Shown piece by piece: positions 14,499 through 23,100 of a stretch of 25,123 nucleotides of DNA; position 1 is the stretch's first letter, and each line of letters begins with the position of its first letter. This DNA is from Chitinophagaceae bacterium. GTDB taxonomy: Bacteria; Bacteroidota; Bacteroidia; Chitinophagales; Chitinophagaceae. Position numbers and translations under genes: made by a program. The DNA lies in contig JAIPBY010000007.1 in NCBI GenBank assembly GCA_021738605.1, forward strand, positions 1 through 25,123, given 5' to 3'. The notes beneath the pieces were generated by a model that was not told the DNA's origin, did no database searches, and saw only the letters and a program-made list of their open reading frames with translations.

Positions 14499-15806
14499 AT
14501 GTCTGGATTTACAGTAGCAATAGTAGGAAGACCCAATGTGGGCAAGAGCACGTTTTTTAACCGTATGCTTGAAGAGCGCAAGGCAATTGTGGAAGATACG
14601 CCTGGTGTTACCAGGGATCGCCAATATGGCGTGTCTGAATGGAATGGCAAGACGTTCAATATCATTGATACAGGGGGATTTGTGCCCTATGGCGTGGAGA
14701 TATTTGAAAAGGAAATACGTGAGCAGGTGATGATTGCAGTTGAAGAGGCCAATGCCATCATTTTCATGACAGATGTAACCACAGGAATTACCACGCTGGA
14801 TGAAGCCATGACGGGTATCCTTCGGGTTTCAAAAAAACCGGTTTTCCTTGCCGTTAACAAAGTCGATAACAATGCTCGCCAACTCGATGCCACAGAATTT
14901 TATGCACTGGGTTTTGATCATACCCATTTTCTTTCCTCCATGTCTGGAAGTGGGACGGGGGAGTTATTGGACGATATCGCATCGCTGATTGATGCAGATG
15001 TAGAACTGCCCGATGAAAACCTACCACGCATTGCCATTATTGGACAGCCGAATGTTGGAAAGTCTTCATTGCTGAATGCCATGGTGGGAACAGAACGAAC
15101 AATTGTGAGTGAAATTGCAGGAACCACGCGGGATACCATCCATACCCATTATAACCTTTTTCAGAAGGAGTTGATTCTCATCGATACAGCAGGCATCAGA
15201 AGAAAGACCAAGGTGCATGAGGATATCGAATTTTATTCTGTTATTCGTGCCATCAAGGCCGTTGACGAGGCGGATGTTTGTCTCATGATGATTGATGCTG
15301 AAAAAGGAATTGCCCAGCAAGACCTCAACATTTTCTCATTGGCAGTCAAAAAGGGAAAAGGAATCGTATTCCTTGTCAACAAATGGGATACCGTTGAAAA
15401 GGCTACCAATACTTCAAAAGACTACGAAAAAGAGCTCAAGACCCGTCTGGCACCTTTTACCGATATCCCTGTCCTGTTCATCTCTGCAAAAGAAAAAACC
15501 AGGGTATTCAAGGTAGTGGAAACAGCTTTGGAAGTGTTTGAGAGCAGAAAAAGAAGAATCCAGACATCTGTTCTTAATGAAGAAATGCTGCCAGTGATAG
15601 CTGCATATCATCCTCCTGTTGTAAGGGGAAATTCTGTGAAAATTAAGTTCATCACCCAATTGCCTACTGCTGTTCCATCCTTTGCATTTTTTACCAATTA
15701 CCCAGATGATATCAAGGCCCCGTATAGGAATTACCTTGAGAACAAACTGAGGGAAAAATTCAATTTCAAAGGTGTTCCTGTTAGGATCTTTTTCAGGAAG
15801 AAATAA
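14499..15806 (+). CDS. der: Ribosome-assembly GTPase Der (EngA)
   Basis: Double-domain GTPase required for 50S subunit maturation; 435 residues, normal length. First G domain: GRPNVGKST at 10-18, DTGG at 57-60, NKVD at 120-123. Second G domain: GQPNVGKSS at 182-190, DTAG at 229-232, NKWD at 294-297. A C-terminal KH-like domain follows and the protein ends in basic residues (VRIFFRKK). The ATG at 14499 lies 18 bp after the upstream secreted-protein gene. It converges with the porin gene; the hairpin between them carries a U-tract only for the minus strand. Confidence 0.98.
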   Translation: MSGFTVAIVGRPNVGKSTFFNRMLEERKAIVEDTPGVTRDRQYGVSEWNGKTFNIIDTGGFVPYGVEIFEKEIREQVMIAVEEANAIIFMTDVTTGITTLDEAMTGILRVSKKPVFLAVNKVDNNARQLDATEFYALGFDHTHFLSSMSGSGTGELLDDIASLIDADVELPDENLPRIAIIGQPNVGKSSLLNAMVGTERTIVSEIAGTTRDTIHTHYNLFQKELILIDTAGIRRKTKVHEDIEFYSVIRAIKAVDEADVCLMMIDAEKGIAQQDLNIFSLAVKKGKGIVFLVNKWDTVEKATNTSKDYEKELKTRLAPFTDIPVLFISAKEKTRVFKVVETALEVFESRKRRIQTSVLNEEMLPVIAAYHPPVVRGNSVKIKFITQLPTAVPSFAFFTNYPDDIKAPYRNYLENKLREKFNFKGVPVRIFFRKK

Positions 15807-15837
15807 ATAAAAAGGAGGCGACTGGAAAGCCGCCTCC
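15802..15837 (-). terminator. Intrinsic terminator of the porin gene
   Basis: GGAGGCG (15814-15820) and CGCCTCC (15831-15837) form a GC-rich stem with a 10-nt loop. Read on the minus strand it is followed by TTTTTATTTATTT, a good U-tract; on the plus strand it is followed by GTGC, so it is weak for der. Confidence 0.8.
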
Positions 15838-15864
15838 GTGCTATTGATTACCCAAAACTATAGA

Positions 15865-16932
15865 CTAAAATTTATAATAGGCTGCTAATAGGAAGCTGGT
15901 TGCTGATCTGGCTCCAGTTCCTGCCTTGGAAAAGTAAATATTCTCTCCCGCAGACTCAAGGCGCAACTCAGGAACGATGGTGAAACCTCCCAATTTGATA
16001 TTGCCAGAAATGGTGTTGGCAAATATGGTTGCACCTGATTTAGCGGCACCCAGTGCAGCCAATTGGTTTCTATCGTTGAAGATTTCAGACCTCAGGGTGA
16101 TGCCAAATTTTTCGATGGGATCAAAATTGAGGTAGGTTGCAATACCTGACCAAGAAGAGGCATCACCATACACATTGCGTGTCTGTGTTTTGATGTTGCA
16201 AATGGTACCATTGACTCCGATATTGAAATTGTCACTGAGTTTTGCTGTCAGTACCATGTCAAACTGACTTGTTTTGGCAGAGTCTGAAGGCCTTTGAGCA
16301 CCAACATAGTTGAGGTATACTTTCACATCATCGATGATGGCCTGGCTGAATTGAAACAGCAAGGCTTTTTTGTTGGGATCTGGAGCATTGCGGTAGTCTG
16401 TGGGACTGGCAACACCAATCATCAAGCCAGTGCCTCCGAAAGTGAGGTCAGCTTTTGCTCCCGTATGAAGGAATGGTCCATAAGAAAACATGTAAGACAT
16501 GCTGTAGTTCCTGTTCCCAAATGGATCAACCAGTTCATATCCTACGTGTGTAGCCCATGATCCTGCAGTCAATTTCAACCAGTCTGTAGCTGCATATGCA
16601 ACATAGAGCTGCTTTACGCTGGCCAGGATACCCTTGTCGTTGTAAGCAAATTCTTTTGCCCTTTTTCCAATGCCAAGGTCTGCGGTAAAAGAGAATTTCT
16701 TGGCAGTATAATCCAGTTTGGCTGATACCATACCCAGGGCAAGTTTTCCTGTACTATTGGTAAAGCTGGTTCTGTTGTTTCCTGCGTCTTTTGCAAAGTC
16801 AGTCCTGAAATATCCATCTACCGATCCGCTAAAACTGAAATTGGATTTCTTTGTAGCGGCTGAGTCCGTTTGTCCGATTGCATTGAAGCTCAGGGCCATT
16901 ACGGCACCCATTACGTAAAGTTTTCGTAACAT
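15865..16932 (-). CDS. Outer-membrane beta-barrel porin-like protein downstream of amt
   Basis: A 355-residue exported barrel with signal peptide MLRKLYVMGAVMALSFNAIG. The body alternates short hydrophobic and polar beta-strands (FSFSGSVDGYFRTDF, KLALGMVSAKLDYTAKKF) and ends in AAYYKF with a terminal Phe, as expected for outer-membrane barrels. It resembles Bacteroidota putative porins of the BBP2/OmpL-like kind (family call tentative). It lies 95 bp after amt on the same strand with an imperfect hairpin between, and no TAnnTTTG box is seen there, so co-transcription with amt is likely. This suggests a role in passage of small nitrogen compounds through the outer membrane (inference). Confidence 0.82.
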   Translation of the reverse strand: MLRKLYVMGAVMALSFNAIGQTDSAATKKSNFSFSGSVDGYFRTDFAKDAGNNRTSFTNSTGKLALGMVSAKLDYTAKKFSFTADLGIGKRAKEFAYNDKGILASVKQLYVAYAATDWLKLTAGSWATHVGYELVDPFGNRNYSMSYMFSYGPFLHTGAKADLTFGGTGLMIGVASPTDYRNAPDPNKKALLFQFSQAIIDDVKVYLNYVGAQRPSDSAKTSQFDMVLTAKLSDNFNIGVNGTICNIKTQTRNVYGDASSWSGIATYLNFDPIEKFGITLRSEIFNDRNQLAALGAAKSGATIFANTISGNIKLGGFTIVPELRLESAGENIYFSKAGTGARSATSFLLAAYYKF

Positions 16933-16951
16933 TGTTGTGGTTTTTAGTTCT

Positions 16952-17009
16952 AAAAAGAGGGTATGGCAGAGGCGAATGTTCTAGTCCAACACCGCCTTGC
17001 GCTGTACCC
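16952..17009 (-). terminator. Imperfect hairpin between amt and the porin gene (terminator or attenuator)
   Basis: On the minus strand GGGTA (17005-17009) pairs with TACCC (16959-16963) and, inside, AGGCG (16993-16997) pairs with CGCCT (16970-16974), separated by unequal bulges. TCTTTTT follows. It could stop or reduce transcription from amt into the porin gene. A T-rich run also follows on the plus strand. Confidence 0.5.
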
Positions 17010-17027
17010 TTGTTGTTTTTTTGATTA

Positions 17028-18377
17028 TTAACTTTTCTGAGGATTTCTACCGTATTTCTCATCATGTTGTGATGCATCCAATCCCATTTCTTCTTCCTCT
17101 TCAGAAACCCTGAGCGGTTGGATAAGGTTGATGAACTTGAAGATGATAAAGGAGACCACGAAAGAATATACAACTGATATACCCATGGCTTTTAATTGAG
17201 TGAAAAAGAATTCAGTATTACCATAAAACAATCCATCATTGCCTGCTCCATTCACAGCTTTGGTTGCGAATACACCAGTAAGGATCATGCCAACAATACC
17301 ACCCAGTCCGTGGCAAGGGAATACATCCAGTGTATCATCAAGACTTGATTTCTGTTTGTAGTGAACAGCAATATTGGAGATGATGGCTGCAATCACACCG
17401 ATAAAAATACTTTGAGGGATGCCTACAAACCCTGCACCAGGTGTGATGGCTACCAGTCCTACAACTGCACCAATACAGAATCCCATCACTGATGGCTTCT
17501 TTCCTCTCATTACATCAAAGAACATCCAGGACAGACCAGCAGCAGCAGCGGCAGTGTTGGTTGTTGCAAAAGCGGATACAGCCAAACCATTGGCACCCAG
17601 TGCAGACCCTGCATTGAAACCAAACCATCCAAACCAGAGCAATCCGGTTCCAATCAATACGTAAGGCACGTTGGCTGGTGGAATTTCAACACCTTCCAAA
17701 TGTGCTTTTCTGCGCTTGAGTACAAGGGCTCCAGCCAAAGCTGCACAACCTGCAGAAATATGAACAACGGTACCACCTGCAAAATCGAGGGCCCCCATTT
17801 TAAACAAGAAGCCATCAGGATGCCAGCTCCAGTGGGCGAGGGGAGCGTAAACAAGGATGCTGAACAAAATGATGAAAAGAATATATGAGGTGAACTTTAC
17901 GCGCTCAGCCAAGGCTCCAACCACCAAGCCAGGGGTGATGATGGCAAACATCAGCTGAAACAGGGCGAACAATGATTTTGGGATACTTGGTGCCAAGGGC
18001 CAAGGGGCTGCATTGGCTACGTCTTTAAAAAAGAAATTTGTCATGGGGCTTCCAATAAAACCGCCCAATGAATCGCCAAAACAAAGGCTGTAACCAAAGG
18101 TTATCCAAATTATTGTAACAACTCCAGCAGCTGCAATGCTTTTGATCATGGTAGAAATGACATTCTTTCTGTGAACCATTCCACCGTAGAAAAAAGCCAA
18201 GCCGGGGGTCATCAAAAAAACCAAGGCTGTTGCAATCAAAATCCATGTGATGTCTGCTCCATTATAAACCCCTTCTTTGTCCTCAAAGTTGGGCAATACC
18301 GGAACGAAAATTGCGGCAATGGAAATGATTGCCAGCACCAGAAATGGAAGTTTGTCTCTTAGCGATTTTGAATTCAT
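17028..18377 (-). CDS. amt: Ammonium transporter (Amt family)
   Basis: Inner-membrane ammonium channel/transporter with 449 residues and 11 predicted transmembrane helices. The pore twin histidines are H206 (FAGGTVVHISAG) and H356 (DVFPCHGLGG); D198 precedes the first and matches the conserved ammonium-recruiting aspartate. The C-terminal tail RVSEEEEEMGLD is the conserved cytosolic tail that PII proteins contact in other species, but no glnK/glnB gene is next to it here. The N-terminus has a hydrophobic segment (residues 10-30) that may be a signal sequence or an extra helix. Upstream is gltBD on the same strand; a terminator and an AT-rich gap with its own promoter separate them. Confidence 0.97.
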   Translation of the reverse strand: MNSKSLRDKLPFLVLAIISIAAIFVPVLPNFEDKEGVYNGADITWILIATALVFLMTPGLAFFYGGMVHRKNVISTMIKSIAAAGVVTIIWITFGYSLCFGDSLGGFIGSPMTNFFFKDVANAAPWPLAPSIPKSLFALFQLMFAIITPGLVVGALAERVKFTSYILFIILFSILVYAPLAHWSWHPDGFLFKMGALDFAGGTVVHISAGCAALAGALVLKRRKAHLEGVEIPPANVPYVLIGTGLLWFGWFGFNAGSALGANGLAVSAFATTNTAAAAAGLSWMFFDVMRGKKPSVMGFCIGAVVGLVAITPGAGFVGIPQSIFIGVIAAIISNIAVHYKQKSSLDDTLDVFPCHGLGGIVGMILTGVFATKAVNGAGNDGLFYGNTEFFFTQLKAMGISVVYSFVVSFIIFKFINLIQPLRVSEEEEEMGLDASQHDEKYGRNPQKS

Positions 18378-18600
18378 TGTTGAATAATTTTGGTTAAAAG
18401 ATCATTTACAGGAACAAATATATAAAAATTTAATACAAAGCTCAAATTAAGTATATATATAAATAAATATAATATGATATTGAAATCGTCTAAAAATACT
18501 GAAAATCAATGTATTATGAATTTTATAAATTTTTATTGTGGAAAACTAAAAAACAGATATAAATACATATAAATATTCATAATACGTAAGTTGTTGAAAA
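18378..18600. other. AT-rich intergenic region upstream of amt
   Basis: About 220 bp, extremely rich in A and T (runs such as TATATATATAAATAAATATAATATG), with no coding sequence. It contains the amt promoter at its left end and the gltD terminator just beyond its right end. The AT content may simply favour DNA bending or be leader sequence; no clear operator was found. Confidence 0.6.
18415..18445 (-). promoter_or_regulatory. Promoter of amt
   Basis: TTG (18443-18445), a 20-nt spacer and TATATTTG (18415-18422) on the minus strand match the Bacteroidota -33/-7 consensus fully. The predicted leader to the amt ATG is about 30 nt. Confidence 0.6.
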
Positions 18601-18630
18601 AAATATGGCCAGTCAAGGACTGGCCATATT
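18597..18630 (-). terminator. Intrinsic terminator of the gltBD operon
   Basis: A perfect 13-bp stem (AATATGGCCAGTC at 18602-18614, complement at 18618-18630) with an AAG loop lies 21 nt after the gltD stop. On the minus strand the stem runs directly into a run of T. Confidence 0.92.
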
Positions 18631-18651
18631 ATAAAAATATATAATGTTAAT

Positions 18652-20145
18652 TTAGACGAGCAAGCTGCTGTCTTTTGATTCCAAATAGGAAACTCCCATC
18701 AGGAACTCATCTACTTTTCTTGCACATTCTCGTCCTTCGCTGATGGCCCAAACAACCAATGATTGCCCCCGCCTCATGTCGCCGCAGGCAAAAATCTTTC
18801 CGATGTTTGTTTTGAATGCTTTCTCCGTAGCCTTAACATTGCCCCTGTCATCCAGTTCAATGTCCAGGGTGTCGAGCATGCCGTCCTTTTGAGGTGCAAC
18901 AAATCCCATGGCCAGCAATACCAGTTCGCAGGGAATAATTTTTTCAGAACCAGCCCGTTCGGTAAACTTGCTGGGTCTTCCATCTTCCGACTTCCATTCC
19001 AATTCAACTGTTTTCAGGGCTTTCAGGTTGCCATTTTCATCTCCAATGAACTCTTTGGTGGCAACTGCCCACTGTCTTTCACAGCCTTCCTCGTGTGAGG
19101 TCGTAGTTTTCATGACCATAGGGTAGGTTGGCCATGGCATGATGGGTGTCCTGCTTTCAGGGGGCTTGGGCATCAGTTCAAACTGTGTAATGCTGGTTGC
19201 ACCCTGCCTGTTGGAGGTTCCAACACAATCGCTTCCTGTATCTCCACCGCCAATCACCACCACATGTTTGCCTTTTGCAGACAGGAGATGATCCAGTACG
19301 TTGCTTTCAATATTTATTTTGTCGAGTGGATCACTACCAGCTACCAGCTTGTTTTGCTGTTTGAGGAAATGCATGGCATAATGTACGCCATTCAATTCCC
19401 TTCCAGGAATGGGAAGGTCTCTGGGGATGGTCGATCCTCCAGCCAGTACGATGGCATTGTAGTCTCTTGTCAGATCATTGATGCTAACGTTAACACCTAC
19501 ATTGGCATTACACTTAAACACGATACCTTCTTCTTCCATCAAAGTAATCCTTCTGTCGATGATGTTTTTTTCCAGTTTAAAATCTGGAATACCATAGCGA
19601 AGCAGTCCTCCAGGTTTCTCATCGCGTTCAAACACCGTTACATGATGACCTGCCTGGTTCAATTGTGCTGCAGCAGCAAGACCAGCAGGGCCGCTGCCTA
19701 TCACCGCAATTTTTTTACCTGTCCGCAGTACGGGTATCCTGGGCTTTACATATCCTTTGTCAAAAGCGATTTCAATGATATGTTTCTCAATCTCTTCAAT
19801 GCTGACTGGTGGCTGGTTGATACCCAGTACACAAGAACTTTCACAGGGGGCAGGGCATATTCTTCCTGTAAATTCGGGAAAGTTGTTGGTGGAGCTGAGT
19901 ATTTCGTATGCCTCTTGCCAGCTTTCCCTGTAGACGGCATCATTGAACTCTGGTATGATATTTCCCAATGGGCATCCGCTATGGCAGAAGGGGACGCCAC
20001 AATTCATGCATCGCGCCGCTTGTTTGTTGAGTTCCTGTGGCTCGAAAGGTTGTATAAATTCATTGAAGTGCTGAACCCTCTCTGTAGCAGCTGTTTTGGA
20101 GGGGCTGACCCTGGTATATTCCAAAAATCCTGTAGGCTTTCCCAT
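18652..20145 (-). CDS. gltD: Glutamate synthase [NADPH] small subunit
   Basis: Electron-input subunit of GOGAT: oxidises NAD(P)H and passes electrons through FAD and [4Fe-4S] clusters to GltB. 497 residues. N-terminal cluster cysteines are C46, C49, C54, C58 and C97, C101, C105. The FAD-binding motif GSGPAG is at 150-155 and the NAD(P)H motif GGGDTGSD at 299-306. The C-terminal FAD segment is IFACGDMRRGQSLVVWAISEGR. ATG at 20145 gives the usual MGKPTGFLEYTR start. It begins 8 bp after the gltB stop, so the two subunits are co-expressed, and a strong hairpin ends the operon. Confidence 0.97.
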   Translation of the reverse strand: MGKPTGFLEYTRVSPSKTAATERVQHFNEFIQPFEPQELNKQAARCMNCGVPFCHSGCPLGNIIPEFNDAVYRESWQEAYEILSSTNNFPEFTGRICPAPCESSCVLGINQPPVSIEEIEKHIIEIAFDKGYVKPRIPVLRTGKKIAVIGSGPAGLAAAAQLNQAGHHVTVFERDEKPGGLLRYGIPDFKLEKNIIDRRITLMEEEGIVFKCNANVGVNVSINDLTRDYNAIVLAGGSTIPRDLPIPGRELNGVHYAMHFLKQQNKLVAGSDPLDKINIESNVLDHLLSAKGKHVVVIGGGDTGSDCVGTSNRQGATSITQFELMPKPPESRTPIMPWPTYPMVMKTTTSHEEGCERQWAVATKEFIGDENGNLKALKTVELEWKSEDGRPSKFTERAGSEKIIPCELVLLAMGFVAPQKDGMLDTLDIELDDRGNVKATEKAFKTNIGKIFACGDMRRGQSLVVWAISEGRECARKVDEFLMGVSYLESKDSSLLV

Positions 20146-20153
20146 TGATAAGG

Positions 20154-23100
20154 TTATTTGATGATTGCAGTTTTTCCGGCTTTCTTCATTTCCATCACTT
20201 TCTTGTAGTCGCGCGGATATACTTTGATGAATTGGTTTTTTTGATTGTCCAGATCGCTCAAAAGGAATTTGGCGACCGTGCTTCCGGTTGTGGTAAAATG
20301 CTCGCTGAGCAATGATTTCAATGTTTCCATGTCATCATCACCCATTGGATCCAGGTCTACCATTTCCATGTTGCAGTTTTCACTGAATTGACCAAGGATG
20401 TCGTAAACATATGCGATGCCTCCACTCATGCCTGCGGCAAAATTTCTTCCAGTACTGCCGAGTACAACAACTGTGCCTCCGGTCATGTACTCACAACCAT
20501 GGTCTCCTAGACCTTCAACCACCGCCGTAGCGCCTGAATTCCTAACGGCAAAACGTTCTCCAGCTTTGCCTCGGATAAAGGCCTTGCCTGAGGTGGCACC
20601 ATAAAATGCCACGTTGCCGATCAGGATATTCTCTTCAGCTATAAATCCTGATTCCTTGTGGGGATAAACAATCATCTTGGCTCCACTCAATCCTTTTCCG
20701 AAATAGTCATTGGCATCGCCTTCCAGTTCCAGTGTTACGCCACAGGTATTAAACGCGCCAAAACTCTGTCCGGCAGTTCCTTTGAATTTCAGGTGAACGG
20801 TATCTTCAGGCAACCCGGCTGCACCGTATTTTTTGGTAATCTCGTTGCTGAGCATGGTTCCGGTGGTTCTGTCTGTATTCTTGATCGGAGAACTGATCAG
20901 TACTTTTTCCTGTTTTTCCAATGCAAGGGCTGCCTCCTCAATCAATTTCCAGTCGAGCACCCCGGCAATGCCATGGTCTTGCTCTTCTTGTTTGTACAAT
21001 CCGGTAAATGCATCTGCTGGCTCCTTGTACAGGATGGGAGATAGGTCGAGCTTGCTGTATTTCCAATGGTTGATGCCTTCTCTTGCTTTTAATACATCAG
21101 ATTGCCCAACCATTTCTTCAATGGTTCTGTAACCCAGTTCAGCCATGATTTCCCTCAGTTCCCTGGTGAGGAATTGAATGAAGTTGACAACATATTCTGC
21201 TGCGCCATTGAATCTTTTTCTGAGTTCAGGATCCTGTGTAGCAACACCAACGGGGCAGGTATTGAGATGACACTTGCGCATCATGATACAACCCTCTACT
21301 ACCAATGCGGCTGTTGCAACGCCCCATTCCTCCGCACCCAAAAGCGTAGCAATGGCGATATCCCTTCCTGTTTTCAATTGTCCGTCTGCTTGAACAGTAA
21401 CCCTGCTGCGCAACTTATTTTTTACCAGGGTCTGGTGGGCCTCAGCCAAGCCCAGTTCCCAGGGCAACCCTGCATGCTTAATAGAGCTTACTGGCGAAGC
21501 ACCAGTTCCACCATCATTGCCAGAGATCAATACTACATCCGCCTTGGCTTTGGCAACGCCTGCGGCAATTGTTCCGACTCCAGCTTTGGATACCAGCTTT
21601 ACGCTGATCCTGGCCTTCCTGTTGGCATTTTTCAAATCAAAGATCAGCTGGGCTAAATCTTCAATTGAATAAATATCATGGTGTGGCGGTGGCGAAATCA
21701 ATCCTACGCCAGGTGTTGAATACCTTACTTTTCCAATCCAATCATCTACCTTATGACCTGGCAGCTGTCCACCTTCTCCGGGCTTGGCTCCCTGTGCCAT
21801 CTTGATCTGCAACTCATCCGCTTCAGTCAGGTACTGGCTTGTTACACCAAACCTGGCGGAGGCCACCTGTTTGATGGAAGAGCGCATGGAATCCCCATTG
21901 GCCATTGGCTGGTAGCGGATCTCGTCTTCACCACCTTCACCGGTATTGCTTTTTCCACCCAGCCTATTCATGGCTATGGCCAGTGTGGTATGGGCTTCCC
22001 AGGAGATGGAACCAAAAGACATGGCTCCGGTTGCGAATCTTTTGTAGAGGTTCTCTGCCGGCTCAACTTCGTCAATAGAAATGGAAGGCCTGAGGGGATT
22101 GAACTCAAAAAGACTCCTGAGCGTGCAAGCTTTCTCGCTTTGGTCGTTGACCAGCTTTGAATATTTTTTGAAAACGGAATAGTCTCCGATGCGGGTTGAA
22201 TGTTGCAGCAGGTGAATGGTCTGTGGATTGAAAAGATGGAATTCCCCCTTTCTTTTCCATTGATAAATTCCGCCTACCGGCAGTCTGTCAACCGGAATAC
22301 TTTTTTTGCTGAAGGCAAGGGAGTGCTTGACCAGGGCTTCTCTTGCAATCTCATCGAGGCCCATGCCTTCTAAGCGAGAGACTGCACCTGTAAAGCATTT
22401 GTCTACCACTTCCTTGTTGAGGCCAATGATTTCAAATATCTGGGCTCCTTGATAGGATTGTAGGGTGGAGATGCCCATCTTGGAGAATACCTTCAACAAG
22501 CCATCGTTCACTGCTTTGATGTAATTTTTCTTCAGCAGTTCGGGGTCAAGGTCTGTGTCAATCTTGCCATGCAATCGCATGTCACGGATCGAAGAAAGTG
22601 CCAGGTAAGGGTTGATGGCAGTAGCACCAAATCCAATCAGGCAGGCAAAATGATGCACTTCCCAAACATCACCAGCTTCCACAATGATACCCACCTTACC
22701 CCTGTATCCTTTTCTGATCAGGTGGTGGTGAATGGCAGCAGTAGAAAGCAGGGAGGGGATAGGAGCATGGTCTGAGTCGATGGCCCTGTCTTGCAGGACC
22801 AGTACCTCAAACCCGTCCTCTACAGCATCCACCGCATAGCGGCAAATCCTGTCCAGGGCTTTTTTCAAGGTTCCGGGTGTTCCATCTGCCCTGAAATAAC
22901 ATTGCAGGGTCTTGGCCTGGAAGATGCCGGTATCAATGCTTCGTATTTTTTCGAGGTCTTTGTTGGTCAGCACAGGGTGTTTGAGGGCAACGGTATGACA
23001 GCTCAAAGGATCCTCGATGAGCATGTTTCCATTGTTGCCCACAAATGAAGCCAATGACATGACCAGTCTTTCCCGGATTGGATCAATGGGTGGATTGGTT

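Noticed and set aside
15814..15837. Terminator of der on the plus strand
   Set aside because: The hairpin is followed by GTGC rather than T on that strand; the U-tract exists only for the minus-strand porin gene.
18378..18600. Replication origin or horizontally acquired island because of high A+T
   Set aside because: No dnaA boxes, repeats or mobile genes are visible; the stretch is an intergenic gap between two nitrogen genes.
19264..20148. 294-residue plus-strand open frame
   Set aside because: It lies wholly opposite gltD, which has all family motifs; the antisense frame has no recognisable domain or start context.
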